Shown here in pieces: positions 1 through 9,144 of a stretch of DNA of 64,000 nt. Under the pieces are notes generated by a model. It saw only the letters and a program-made list of their open reading frames with translations. It was not told the origin of the DNA and ran no database searches. The DNA lies in assembly GCF_036226505.1 (NCBI RefSeq), contig NZ_CP108484.1, positions 4,402,001 through 4,466,000 on the forward strand, in the 5' to 3' direction. The stretch comes from Kitasatospora sp. NBC_01246 (GTDB lineage Bacteria > Actinomycetota > Actinomycetes > Streptomycetales > Streptomycetaceae). The stretch's first letter is position 1; each line of letters opens with the position of its first letter. The translations under genes and the position numbers were made by a program.

Positions 1-89
1 GCACCCTCGGAACCTGCCCCGTCCGGGTGAGTCGCTAAGGTACGTCAGATCTGTCGGAGCGACAGCACTCTGTCTCGGGGGAGAACCTG

Positions 90-665
90 ATGAGCACACC
101 GCCCGGTCCGTACGGACCGCCGCCCCAGTACGGCTATCCGCAGCCCCCCGGGCCGGGCGTTCCACCCCAGGGCGGACCGCCGTACGGTGCTCCGCCTCCG
201 CAGTACGGCCCGCCCCAGCCGGCGCCCGCCGGCTACGGACAGCCGCCGGCCTACGGCTACCCGGCCGCGCCGCCGGCCGCCCCGGCCGCCCCCGGGTACG
301 GGCAACCCCCGTACGGTCCGCCACCCGGCGGCCAGGCCCCGTACGGCCAGCAGCCGCCGTACGGGCAACCGCCCGCCGAGCCGGCGCGCAAGACCGGGAC
401 CAAGGCCAAGCTGAAGGCCGGCGTCGCCGTGGTCGGTGGCGCCGCGCTGGTCGTCGGCTACTTCGTCAGCGGCCCGAGCGTCAGCAGCGCCAAGGCCGGC
501 GACTGCGTCAAGGCCAGCGGCTCGCGCAGCGTCGACATCGTCAAGTGCACCGACAGCAAGGCCAATTACAAGGTGCTGGCCACGTTCGACAGCACCGACA
601 CCAGCCGCTGCAGGCAGACCGTCGGAACGACCAGCACCGTCTCGGGCAAGAGCGGGCGGCGCTAG
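90..665 (+). CDS. LppU/SCO3897-like membrane protein, truncated by in-frame TAG
   Basis: ATG start behind a GGGGGAGA ribosome binding site. About 95 residues rich in Pro, Gly, Tyr and Gln, a Lys-rich stretch, one membrane segment (VAVVGGAALVVGYFVSG), then a short outer domain with KAGDCVK and VKCTD. The same architecture recurs in the next gene, so the two are tandem paralogues of the LppU/SCO3897 family; no reaction is known. The reading frame meets TAG at 663-665, but the same frame then continues for 22 codons, including RYVLCLG, to a TGA at 732-734. The paralogue ends with the matching SYVLCLQ. The stop therefore removes the last conserved cysteine. It may be a true nonsense mutation (TGG to TAG would be one base) or a base-call error. 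Confidence 0.75.
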   Translation: MSTPPGPYGPPPQYGYPQPPGPGVPPQGGPPYGAPPPQYGPPQPAPAGYGQPPAYGYPAAPPAAPAAPGYGQPPYGPPPGGQAPYGQQPPYGQPPAEPARKTGTKAKLKAGVAVVGGAALVVGYFVSGPSVSSAKAGDCVKASGSRSVDIVKCTDSKANYKVLATFDSTDTSRCRQTVGTTSTVSGKSGRR

Positions 666-772
666 AACAAGAAGCGCTACGTGCTCTGCCTCGGTCCGCT
701 CACCACCGGTGTGCCGCCGGTCAAGAAGTCCTGACCCCTTCTCCTCACCGCTCACCTTCCACGGGGGACCCT

Positions 773-1822
773 TTGTCCGTTCCACCTCCCCAGATGCCGT
801 ACGGCGCCCCGCCGCCGGCCGACGCCAACCCCTACGCGGCCGGCAATCCGTACGGCGCCCAGCCGCCGCCCGCGGCCCCGCCCGGCTACGGCTACCCCGC
901 CGCGCCGCCGCCGGCCGCACCCGGGTACGGAGTGCCCGCACAGCCCGCACCGCCCGGTTACGGCTACCCGCAGCAGCAGGCCGGGTACGCACAGCAGGCG
1001 CCCCAGGGCGGACCGGTCTGCCGGTTCTGCGGCGGCTTCCCCGCCGTGGAGACCACCGTCCGCGGGCACCAGGGCATCATCATCGTCATGCGGTTCCTGA
1101 AGCAGCCGGGGCCGTTCTGCCGCACCTGCGGCACCGCGGTGGTCCGCGACATGTCCGCCCGCACCCTGGTCCAGGGCTGGTGGGGCTACCTGTCCTCGAT
1201 CATCACGCCGATCACCCTGCTGCGGAACCTGGCCGCGCACAACAAGATCAAGGACCTGCCGCCGCCCGCCCCCGGCACCCACGGCCCGCAGCTCGACCCG
1301 GGCGTCCCGCTGACCAAGCGGCCGCACATGCTGATGCTGCTGCTGCCGATCCTCTCGATCACGTCGTTCGTCATCCTGATCACCACCGGCGCGCTGCTCG
1401 GCGCGAACCACCGCAGCGCCACGCCGTACCACCCGATCGTGCTGCCGCCGCCGGCCACGGTGTCCATGCCCCCGATGCCGTCCTTCTCGCTGCCGCCGAT
1501 CCCGGAGATCACCACGCCGGGCGCGGCGAAGCCGTCCTCCCCGGCCGGGGCCTCCTCGGTGCCCAGCGACATCGACCGGGCCAAGGCCGGCGACTGCCTG
1601 CGCAACGAGAACGGGACGGGCGCCACCCACGACCCCAACCCGCGGATCACGATGCTCGCCTGCTCCGACTCGCGGGCCCAGTACAAGGTGCTGCGCAAGA
1701 TCCTCGCCTCCAGCGACGACAAGGCGTGCGACAACGTGCCGAACTCGGACAGCAGCTACACCCGCGAGGCGTCCACCGCGGCGCTGAGCTACGTCCTCTG
1801 CCTCCAGGGGATCAACGGCTGA
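773..1822 (+). CDS. LppU/SCO3897 family membrane protein with zinc ribbon
   Basis: 349 residues from a TTG start at 773. That start has GGGGGACC just upstream and gives an N-terminus (SVPPPQMPYG) like its paralogue; ATG at 794 is the alternative. Layout: Pro/Tyr/Gly-rich tail (1-75), a four-cysteine zinc-ribbon-like module (C83, C86, C116, C119), a membrane segment (about 183-210), a Pro-rich linker, and an outer domain with AKAGDC, LACSDS and a C-terminal YVLCLQ. The cysteines in the outer domain probably form disulfides. Molecular function is unknown. In S. coelicolor a member of this family lies beside the CCA-adding enzyme, as here. Confidence 0.85.
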   Translation: MSVPPPQMPYGAPPPADANPYAAGNPYGAQPPPAAPPGYGYPAAPPPAAPGYGVPAQPAPPGYGYPQQQAGYAQQAPQGGPVCRFCGGFPAVETTVRGHQGIIIVMRFLKQPGPFCRTCGTAVVRDMSARTLVQGWWGYLSSIITPITLLRNLAAHNKIKDLPPPAPGTHGPQLDPGVPLTKRPHMLMLLLPILSITSFVILITTGALLGANHRSATPYHPIVLPPPATVSMPPMPSFSLPPIPEITTPGAAKPSSPAGASSVPSDIDRAKAGDCLRNENGTGATHDPNPRITMLACSDSRAQYKVLRKILASSDDKACDNVPNSDSSYTREASTAALSYVLCLQGING

Positions 1823-1837
1823 CGGCCCACCGCCACG

Positions 1838-1884
1838 ACGCGGGAGGGGTGGTCCGGGGAGTCCCCGGGCCACCCCTCCCGCGT
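1838..1884. terminator. bidirectional terminator between convergent genes
   Basis: Long stem with arms 1838-1852 and 1870-1884 (ACGCGGGAGGGGTGG and its complement), extended inward by further pairs to a small loop at 1860-1862. It sits between the LppU-like gene and the convergent CCA-adding enzyme gene, so it can serve both. Confidence 0.75.
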
Positions 1885-1896
1885 GCCGCGCCCTGC

Positions 1897-3399
1897 TCAG
1901 CCCTGCTGGGCCGCCCACCAGGCACGGAGGGCGGCGACCGCCTCCTCGTGCTCCAGCGGGCCGTGCTCCAGACGCAGTTCGAGCATGTGCTTGTACGCCT
2001 TGCCGACCTGCGGACCCGGCTTGAGGTCGAGCAGCTCCATGATCTGGTTGCCGTCCAGCGCGGGGCGGACGGCGTCCAGCTCCTCCTGGGCCTTCAGCTC
2101 GGTGATCCGCTCCTCCAGCCCGTCGTACGTCCGGGAGAGCGCCGCCGCCTTCTTCCGGTTGCGGGTGGTGCAGTCGGAGCGGGTCAGCTTGTGCAGGCGC
2201 TCCAGCAGCGGCCCGGCGTCGGTGACGTAGCGGCGCACCGCCGAGTCGGTCCACTCGCCGCCGCCGTAGCCGTGGAAGCGCAGGTGCAGCTCGACCAGGC
2301 GCGAGACGTCCTCGGTGAGCTCCTTGGAGTACTTGAGCTCACGCATCCGCTTGCGGGTCATCTTGGCGCCGACCACCTCGTGGTGGTGGAAGGAGACCCG
2401 ACCGTCGGACTCGAAGCGCCGGGTCCGCGGCTTGCCGATGTCGTGCAGCAGCGCGGCGAGGCGCAGCGTGAGGTCGGGGCCGTCCTGCTCCAGGTCGATG
2501 GCCTGCTCCAGGACGGTCAGCGAGTGCTCGTAGACGTCCTTGTGCCGGTGGTGCTCGTCCCGCTCCAGCTTCAGCGCCGGCAGCTCGGGCAGCACGTGGT
2601 CGGCCAGACCGGTGTCGACGAGCAGCCGCAGGCCCTTCACCGGGTGGGCGGCGACCAGCAGCTTGTTGAGCTCGGCCTGGACCCGCTCGGCGGAGACGAT
2701 GGTGATCCGCTCGGCCATCGCGGTCATCGCGGCGACCACCTCGGGGGCCGGCTCGAAGTCCAGCTGGGCGGCGAAGCGGGCGGCCCGCATCATCCGCAGC
2801 GGGTCGTCGGAGAAGGACTCCTCCGGGGTGGCGGGGGTGCGCAGCACCCGGGCCTCCAGGTCGTCCAGACCGCGGTGCGGGTCGACGAAGCCGCGGTCGG
2901 GCAGGTCGACGGCCATCGCGTTGACGGTGAAGTCACGGCGGACGAGGTCCTGCTCGATGGTGTCGCCGTAGGTGACCTCGGGCTTGCGCGAGGTGCGGTC
3001 GTACGCCTCGGAGCGGTACGTGGTGATCTCGATCAGGAAGGAGCCCTGCGGGGTGTCCTTGCGGGCGCCGACGGTGCCGAAGGCGATGCCGACGTCCCAG
3101 ACGGCGTCCGCCCAGCCCTTCACCAGCTTCAGGACCTCGTGCGGACGGGCGTCGGTGGTGAAGTCCAGGTCGTTGCCGAGGCGGCCGAGCAGCGCGTCCC
3201 GGACCGAGCCGCCGACCAGCGCGAGCCGGTGCCCGGCGGCCTGGAAGCGGCGGGCGATCTCGTCGGCGACCGGGGACACCCGGAGCAGTTCCTGCAGCCC
3301 CCGGGTCTGCGCCTCGCTCAGCCCTGGGACGGCCTGGGTGGCGATGCTGGAATGATGGGCGCCGGACTCGTGGGCGGTGGGCTCATTGGCAGTGGACAC
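1897..3399 (-). CDS. cca: CCA tRNA nucleotidyltransferase
   Basis: Adds or repairs the 3' CCA end of tRNAs using CTP and ATP, in the cytoplasm. 500 residues. The nucleotidyltransferase head carries LVGGSVRDALLG followed by DLDF, the GGxVRD and DxD metal-binding signature; FTVNAMA and RRxRxxRFxAxLDF-like segments follow. An HD domain (LLHDIGKPRTR, then FHHHEVVGA) lies after about residue 260. Two of the three tRNAs in this window lack an encoded CCA, so the enzyme is needed. Poly(A) polymerases (pcnA) are the close alternative family, and actinobacterial homologues are often labelled either way. Convergent with the LppU-like pair and divergent from the DUF6049 gene. Confidence 0.93.
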   Translation of the reverse strand: MSTANEPTAHESGAHHSSIATQAVPGLSEAQTRGLQELLRVSPVADEIARRFQAAGHRLALVGGSVRDALLGRLGNDLDFTTDARPHEVLKLVKGWADAVWDVGIAFGTVGARKDTPQGSFLIEITTYRSEAYDRTSRKPEVTYGDTIEQDLVRRDFTVNAMAVDLPDRGFVDPHRGLDDLEARVLRTPATPEESFSDDPLRMMRAARFAAQLDFEPAPEVVAAMTAMAERITIVSAERVQAELNKLLVAAHPVKGLRLLVDTGLADHVLPELPALKLERDEHHRHKDVYEHSLTVLEQAIDLEQDGPDLTLRLAALLHDIGKPRTRRFESDGRVSFHHHEVVGAKMTRKRMRELKYSKELTEDVSRLVELHLRFHGYGGGEWTDSAVRRYVTDAGPLLERLHKLTRSDCTTRNRKKAAALSRTYDGLEERITELKAQEELDAVRPALDGNQIMELLDLKPGPQVGKAYKHMLELRLEHGPLEHEEAVAALRAWWAAQQG

Positions 3400-3702
3400 G
3401 GCTCACAAGGGTACGTGGCCCGGCGGCCCCGCTGCCCGCGCGTTTTCCGGTGCTCACCCCAAGGCCCGCAACACTGCACCACCCGCTGCATCGTTACCAT
3501 GCCGGGTGGAGCGAGTCTCGGGCACCGGCGAGGAGCCGCGGTGCCGCGCGCCGGCACGGCCGACCGGACCGTCGGGCGGACGCGTTCCTCACCACCGATC
3601 AACCGATCCACCGATCCACGGCCGGTCCTCTCCGGCCGGCGGGACATCCGCAGCAGTACAGCATCAAGCAGCGAGCAATCGAGAACGGCGAGGGCGAAGC
3701 GC
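3400..3702. other. divergent intergenic region, cca / DUF6049 gene
   Basis: 303 bases between two divergent starts; it must hold promoters for both. No convincing -10/-35 pair or operator palindrome was found. Open frames across it have the codon pattern of GC-rich noise. Confidence 0.5.
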
Positions 3703-6258
3703 GTGGGCGAGCCGGCACGGCACTCGGGCCTGGAGGCGGACGGACACCCTGGGCGGGCCTGCGAACGCACCGGAGGTGCCGCCGACGGGCGGGGCCCGGG
3801 GCGCCGCCCGGCGCGTGCCGTCCGGCGGCTGGCGGCCGTCCTCGGCGCCGCGCTGGCGCTGCTCCCGGCCGTGCCGGCCGGGGCGACCGGGGCGACCGGG
3901 GCGTCGCCTGCGGGGGGCGTCCGTCCGGCGGCCGGGACGGCGGTCTCCGCCGAGTACCCGGTGGTGATGACCATCGACGGCGTGAACAAGCCGGTGGCCG
4001 TCCAGAACGGCACCGTGACGATCACCGGGCAGGTCACCAACGCCGGTCAGTCGGTACTGAAGTCGGCCCACGCCGCGGTGCGCAAGCCCTGGCAGGGCCG
4101 GCCGCTGACCACCCGCAGCGATCTGACCGTGACCGCCGGGCGGACCAACCCGGTCGGCGCGGACGGCGTCGACCTGGACAGCCCCCAGTACGCGCTGAAC
4201 GAGCTGGGCCCGGGCCAGAGCCAGCCGTTCACGCTGAGCGTCGCGGTGGCCGACCTCCAGCTGTCCGGCGGTGAAGGCGTCTACGAGCTCGCCGTGGACG
4301 TCTGGGGCTCGACCGGCGACAACCAGCACGACCGCCCGCTGGGCATCGCCCGCACCTTCCTGCCCTACACCCCGTCCACGGCCGAGGCGCAGCCCTCCAA
4401 GCTCACCACCGTCTGGCCGCTGGTCCACGCCCCGGTGCTGGCCGCGCAGACGATGTCCGACAACGACCAGAGCATCCCGGTGCTGCGCGACGACAGCCTG
4501 GCGGCGGAGTTCGCGCCGGGCGGCCGGCTCTACGAGCTGGTGGAGACCGGCGCCACACTGCCGAACCTGACCTGGGTGGTCGACCCGGACCTGCTGGACA
4601 CCGCGTTCGCGATGACCAAGCAGTACCGGGTGCAGAAGCCCGACACGGAGAAGAAGGCGGCGAAGGAGGACAACACCGTCGCGGGCAGCGGCTCGGCGGC
4701 CGCCACGGCCTGGTTGGAGAAGCTGCGGGCCGCCGTGGCGAAGGCGGGCAGCCAGGTGGTGTCGCTGCCGTACGCCGATCCGGACCTCGCCTCGATCGCG
4801 CACAACGCCGCCGAGCTCCCGGGGGTGGACGCCGCGCTCGGCAAGGCCGCCACGGCGGGCCGGCTGACCGTCGAGGGCCGGCTGGCGGTGGACACCCGCT
4901 CGGACGTGGCCTGGCCCTACCAGGGCTACCTGGACCAGCAGATCGCGGGGATGGCCCAGCGCACCGGCAGTTCCCTGGTGCTGGTGAACGGCGCGAGCCT
5001 GCCGGAGCCGGACGCGTTGAAGTACACCCCGACCGCCGTGCGCCCGATCGGCAGCGGACAGAACGCGGTGGTGGCCGACGAGACCGTCTCCGCGCTGTTC
5101 GACCGGGACCTGAACACGCCGCAGGAGCAGACCCTGGCGGTCCAGCGCTTCCTCGCCGAGACCTTCGTGATCTCCCGGCAGGAGCCGCAGAACCCGCGCG
5201 GTCTGCTGGTGATGCCGCCGCGCGACCTGACCGCAGGCACCGCCAAGGCGCTCGCCACCGCCGTGCTGGCGGCGCAGGCCGGCAGGTGGGTGGATCCGGT
5301 CAAGCTGGACACGCTCGCCCAGGCCGCGGCCGATCCGAAGGCCAACACCGCCGTCCCGGCGGCCACCGACTACCCGTCGCAGGCCCGGGCCTCGGAGCTG
5401 CCGTCCTCGGCGCTGACCGACACCATCAGGATCCAGAGCGATCTGGACACCCTGATGCGCGTGCTCACCCTGCCCCAGCGGGTGCGCGGCCCGTTCAGCG
5501 CCGCGATGGTCCGCTCGATGTCGACCGAGTGGCGGGCGCAGGCGCCGGAGGGCTCCGTCTACCGGGACGGCGTGGCGGGCTACCTCAGCGAGCTGACCAG
5601 GGCGGTGTACGTCCCGAAGAAGAACGTCATCACCTTCGCCGGTGACACCGGGGTGCTCCAGGTGAGCGTGCGCAACGACCTCACCCAGCCGGTCACCAAC
5701 CTCAAGCTGGTGCTGCTCCCGAGCCAGGCCAACCGGCTCAAGATCCGGCCCGCCGAGGAGCTGGTGCTGCCCGCTTCGCAGAGCGTCACCCTGCGATTCC
5801 CGGCCGAGGCCCAGAACAACGGGCCGGTGTCCGTGACCGCCCAGCTCTGGACCACGGGGCCGAACCCGCAGAAGTACGGCAAGGAGCAGGTCTTCACCGT
5901 GGAGGTCACCTCGGTGACCAACGGGGTGCTGTACGTCTTCGGCGGCGGTCTGGTGCTGCTCCTGCTGGCGGCCCTGCGGTTCTTCCGCCAGCGCAAGCGC
6001 CGTGCGGAGGGCGACGGCGACGAGCCGTACGGTGACGCGCCGCTGGGCGACCACCCGCTCGACGACGCCCCGGCGGCCGCCGGCGGGGCAGCCGAGCGGC
6101 CGGCCCGGCCCGAGGGGGCGGCGGACCGGGCGGAGCCCGCGGCGGCGGACGGGGACGGCCCGCAGGGGCCGGAGCGTGGAGGAGCCGCGCAGACACCGCG
6201 CGGCAGCACCGCAGATGGCCGGGATCGGACCACCAGTGATGAGAAGGTTGGTCCTTGA
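3703..6258 (+). CDS. DUF6049 family secreted, membrane-anchored protein
   Basis: 851 residues from GTG 3703, chosen because GAGGGCGA lies about six bases upstream and a signal peptide then follows (RRLAAVLGAALALLPAVPAGATG). The large outer part begins with a beta-rich stretch (MTIDGVNKPVAVQNGTVTITGQVTNAG), contains further NEW3-like segments (LQVSVRNDLTQPVTNLKLVLLP) near the end, and is fixed by one C-terminal membrane helix (VLYVFGGGLVLLLLAALRFF) followed by an acidic, Ala-rich cytoplasmic tail. It sits 61 bases upstream of murJ, so a role in envelope assembly is inferred. The family has no assigned biochemical activity. The open frame runs far upstream but that part is spurious. Confidence 0.85.
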   Translation: MGEPARHSGLEADGHPGRACERTGGAADGRGPGRRPARAVRRLAAVLGAALALLPAVPAGATGATGASPAGGVRPAAGTAVSAEYPVVMTIDGVNKPVAVQNGTVTITGQVTNAGQSVLKSAHAAVRKPWQGRPLTTRSDLTVTAGRTNPVGADGVDLDSPQYALNELGPGQSQPFTLSVAVADLQLSGGEGVYELAVDVWGSTGDNQHDRPLGIARTFLPYTPSTAEAQPSKLTTVWPLVHAPVLAAQTMSDNDQSIPVLRDDSLAAEFAPGGRLYELVETGATLPNLTWVVDPDLLDTAFAMTKQYRVQKPDTEKKAAKEDNTVAGSGSAAATAWLEKLRAAVAKAGSQVVSLPYADPDLASIAHNAAELPGVDAALGKAATAGRLTVEGRLAVDTRSDVAWPYQGYLDQQIAGMAQRTGSSLVLVNGASLPEPDALKYTPTAVRPIGSGQNAVVADETVSALFDRDLNTPQEQTLAVQRFLAETFVISRQEPQNPRGLLVMPPRDLTAGTAKALATAVLAAQAGRWVDPVKLDTLAQAAADPKANTAVPAATDYPSQARASELPSSALTDTIRIQSDLDTLMRVLTLPQRVRGPFSAAMVRSMSTEWRAQAPEGSVYRDGVAGYLSELTRAVYVPKKNVITFAGDTGVLQVSVRNDLTQPVTNLKLVLLPSQANRLKIRPAEELVLPASQSVTLRFPAEAQNNGPVSVTAQLWTTGPNPQKYGKEQVFTVEVTSVTNGVLYVFGGGLVLLLLAALRFFRQRKRRAEGDGDEPYGDAPLGDHPLDDAPAAAGGAAERPARPEGAADRAEPAAADGDGPQGPERGGAAQTPRGSTADGRDRTTSDEKVGP

Positions 6259-6319
6259 CACCGCCGATACCCGCCCGTTTTCTCCGGGGCGGCCTCCCCC
6301 ACGACATCGAAGAGGTGAC

Positions 6320-8839
6320 ATGACCGGGCGCAGCGAGGAGCGGCCGCCGGGCCGCGGTGAGGGCCGGCCGGGTGCCGAGTCGCCGTCCGGCGACTGGTAC
6401 GTGGCCGACACCTACGCCCAGGACCCGTACGCGGCCGACGCGTACCAGGGTCCCCAGGACGGCCAGGACCCGTACGGTCTGCGGGCCGCCCGGCCGGCCG
6501 AGCCGCAGCCGCCGGTCGCCGCGTACGACGTGCCGCCGCAGCTGCCGCCGCAGAACGGCGGCTACCCGACGCCGGTCCCCCCGGCGACGTTCGCCCCGCC
6601 CGTCCCGCCGGTGCAGCCCGGTTGGGACACCCCGGTGCAGCAGGGCGCGGCCCATCAGGGCGCGGCCGAGCAGCCGGTGGCGGCCTGGCAGCAGAGCGCG
6701 CCCGACTGGGAGCAGCCGGCTCCGGTGGGCGGCCAGTGGGGCGGCCAGGAGCAGCGGCACCAGCAGCAGTGGCAGCCCGGCCCGGCGCACTCGGCCTGGG
6801 ACTCCGAGAGCACCGAGTACGTGGGCGTGGACGGCCTGTTCGGCGGCCGGTCCACCGAGGCCGCGGCCCAGCAGCCCCCGGCTCCGCAGCCGTCGGCTCC
6901 CCCGATGACGGCCCAGCCGCCGGTCGGACCGGCGCCGTTCCCGTCCTCCGCGCCGTTCCCCCCGGCCGACGCGTACCACGGGAACCCGGGCCACCCCGGT
7001 CCACAGGGCTACCGCAACGGTCCGGAGGGGCAGCGCCCGTTCGTGCCGCCGATCGAGTTCGACCCGCCGCTCTCCGAGGAGGAGGCCACCATGCAGGTGG
7101 CGGCGGTCCAGCTGCCGCCCGCGGTGGAGCCGCTGGAGGAGCTGGCCGCCGAGGCGCCCGCCGCACCGGCCCCCGCCCCCGCCACCGGCGGCGGCGGCAA
7201 GGTGTCGAGCCTGCTGAACTCCAGCGCCATCATGGCGGCCGGCACGCTCGTCTCCCGCGGCACCGGCTTCCTGCGCACCATGGTGATCGCCGCCGCGATC
7301 GGCCTGGGCGTGATGGGTGACTCCTACAACGCGGCGAACACCCTGCCCACCCTGCTCTACATCCTGATCGGCGGCGGCGCCCTGAACGCCGTCTTCGTGC
7401 CGCAGCTGGTCCGCAGCATGAAGAACGACGCGGACGGCGGCACGGCCTACGCGAACCGGCTGCTCACCCTGGTGATGGTGGGCCTGGCCGGGGTGACCTT
7501 CGTGGCCGTGCTGGGCGCTCCGCTGCTGGTGCAGCTGATCGCGCACCCCCTCATGGGCAACGCCGCGAGCGCCGACACCACGGTGGCCCTGGCCCGGTAC
7601 TGCCTGCCGACCATCTTCTTCATGGGCGTCCACGTGGTGATGGGGCAGATCCTCAACGCCCGCGGCCGCTTCGGCGCGATGATGTGGACCCCGGTCCTGA
7701 ACAACATCGTGGTGATCTTCACCTTCTCCGCCTACCTCTGGGTCTACGGCGGCGCCGGCACCACCCAGGTCAGCCCGGAGACGATCTCCCCCGAGGGCGT
7801 CCGGCTGCTCGGGATCGGCACCCTGGTCGGCCTCGCCGTCCAGGCGCTGTCGATGGTCCCGTACCTGCGGGCGGCCGGCTTCCACTACCGGCCGCGCTTC
7901 GACTGGCGCGGCCACGGCCTGGGCAAGGCCGCCCGGCTCGCCAAGTGGACCTTCTTCTTCGTGCTGGCCAACCAGGCCGGCTACCTGGTCATCACCCAGC
8001 TCGCCACCTCGGCCGGGGACTCCGCCGCGAAGGGCGGCCACGGCGGTGTGGGTCTCGTCGCCTTCTCCAACGCCCTGCTGATCTGGCAGCTGCCGCAGGC
8101 CGTCATCGTCGTCTCGATCATGAGCGCGGTGCTCCCCCGGCTCTCCCGGGCCGCCGCCGACGAGGACGCCGGCGCGGTGCGCGACGACCTCTCGCACGGG
8201 CTGCGCAGCACCGCGGTGGCGGTCGTCCCGGCCGCGTTCCTGTTCCTCTCGCTCGGCCCGGCGATCGGCCGCGCGATCTACGCGGTGGGCGGCAACGACG
8301 TCGCCCTGGACAACGCCACCAACGTCGGTCTGATGCTCTCCGCCTTCGCCCTGGGCCTGATCCCGTACTCGGCGCAGTACGTGATGCTGCGCGGCTTCTA
8401 CGCGTACGAGGACACCCGGACGCCGTTCTCCAACACCGTCTGGGTGGCGGCCTGCCAGGCCGTGTTCTCCCTGGTCTGCTGGATCGTCCTGCCGTCCGAG
8501 TGGGTCGTGACGGGCATGGCGTTCGGGTACGGTCTCGCGTACGCCGTCGGAGTGACGGTGGCGGTGCCCAAGCTGAAGAAGAAGATCGGCGGCCTGGACA
8601 CCAAGCGGATCGGCAAGACCTACACCCGGCTGATCACCGCCTGTGTGCCGGCCACCCTGGTCGGGCTGGGCGTCAGCCTGGCGGTCCAGCAGGTCATCGA
8701 CGGCTGGACCGGCAGTGTGCTGACCATCGTCCTGGCCGGCGGCGTCCAGCTGGCCGTCTTCGTGCTGATCGCGAAGAAGCTGCGGATCGAGGAGCTGAAC
8801 GCCATGCTGGGCATGGTGCGCGGCCGACTGGGTCGCTGA
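6320..8839 (+). CDS. murJ: lipid II flippase MurJ (MviN)
   Basis: Moves lipid II across the cytoplasmic membrane for peptidoglycan synthesis. 839 residues; ATG 6320 follows AGAGGTG. The first 290 residues are a Pro/Gln/Tyr-rich cytoplasmic tail absent from short MurJ proteins. The MurJ core starts near residue 295 (SSAIMAAGTLVSRGTGFLRT) and has the polytopic MOP-superfamily pattern of about 14 helices, with the family motifs DSYNAANTLP, GGGALNAVFVPQL and RGFYAYEDTRTP. In mycobacteria MurJ is fused to a pseudokinase and an outer domain; here those parts are encoded by the separate gene immediately downstream. Confidence 0.95.
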   Translation: MTGRSEERPPGRGEGRPGAESPSGDWYVADTYAQDPYAADAYQGPQDGQDPYGLRAARPAEPQPPVAAYDVPPQLPPQNGGYPTPVPPATFAPPVPPVQPGWDTPVQQGAAHQGAAEQPVAAWQQSAPDWEQPAPVGGQWGGQEQRHQQQWQPGPAHSAWDSESTEYVGVDGLFGGRSTEAAAQQPPAPQPSAPPMTAQPPVGPAPFPSSAPFPPADAYHGNPGHPGPQGYRNGPEGQRPFVPPIEFDPPLSEEEATMQVAAVQLPPAVEPLEELAAEAPAAPAPAPATGGGGKVSSLLNSSAIMAAGTLVSRGTGFLRTMVIAAAIGLGVMGDSYNAANTLPTLLYILIGGGALNAVFVPQLVRSMKNDADGGTAYANRLLTLVMVGLAGVTFVAVLGAPLLVQLIAHPLMGNAASADTTVALARYCLPTIFFMGVHVVMGQILNARGRFGAMMWTPVLNNIVVIFTFSAYLWVYGGAGTTQVSPETISPEGVRLLGIGTLVGLAVQALSMVPYLRAAGFHYRPRFDWRGHGLGKAARLAKWTFFFVLANQAGYLVITQLATSAGDSAAKGGHGGVGLVAFSNALLIWQLPQAVIVVSIMSAVLPRLSRAAADEDAGAVRDDLSHGLRSTAVAVVPAAFLFLSLGPAIGRAIYAVGGNDVALDNATNVGLMLSAFALGLIPYSAQYVMLRGFYAYEDTRTPFSNTVWVAACQAVFSLVCWIVLPSEWVVTGMAFGYGLAYAVGVTVAVPKLKKKIGGLDTKRIGKTYTRLITACVPATLVGLGVSLAVQQVIDGWTGSVLTIVLAGGVQLAVFVLIAKKLRIEELNAMLGMVRGRLGR

Positions 8840-9144
8840 CCCTTCGTACCAACCGGTCCGTCCAGACGGCGCCCTGACCGGGCGTCAACCGGACGGACCG
8901 GACTCTCCGCCCCCACGGGCGGGTGCTGGGCCGCCGTCGGTGTCCGGGATCGCCCGGGACCGAGCCGGCGGCCCAGTGTCGGATCTGCACCACATCTCTC
9001 CACCGGCACGCAACCGCGGGTACCTTTCAGCGGTCGTACTCGGTGGAGAAGAGTGGGCACAATTGTCCTGGAGCACAGGGCCTCGGCCCGAGCGCTCCAG
9101 CGACTCTCTCAGGCCGGGGCGACACAAGGGGAGGCAGGACCACG
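8840..9144 (+). other. murJ / pseudokinase intergenic region with terminator
   Basis: 305 bases. A nested stem at 8853-8901 (CCGGTCCGTCC paired with GGACGGACCGG, plus an inner hairpin) looks like the murJ terminator. The rest should hold the promoter of the downstream gene; no clear hexamers were recognised. An AAGGGGAGG ribosome binding site precedes GTG 9145. Confidence 0.6.

Noticed and set aside
663..665. TAG as a recoded sense codon (pyrrolysine or selenocysteine-type)
   Set aside because: No recoding machinery or element is visible in the window, and actinomycetes use UGA for selenocysteine; mutation or error is more likely.
436..3702. Upstream two-thirds of a 1940-codon open frame ending at 6258
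   Set aside because: It overlaps the LppU-like genes and the well supported cca gene; only the part from GTG 3703 has a ribosome binding site, signal peptide and family match.
5906..8197. Long minus-strand open frames opposite DUF6049/murJ
   Set aside because: Shadow frames produced by high third-position GC; no domain, and murJ is certain on the other strand.
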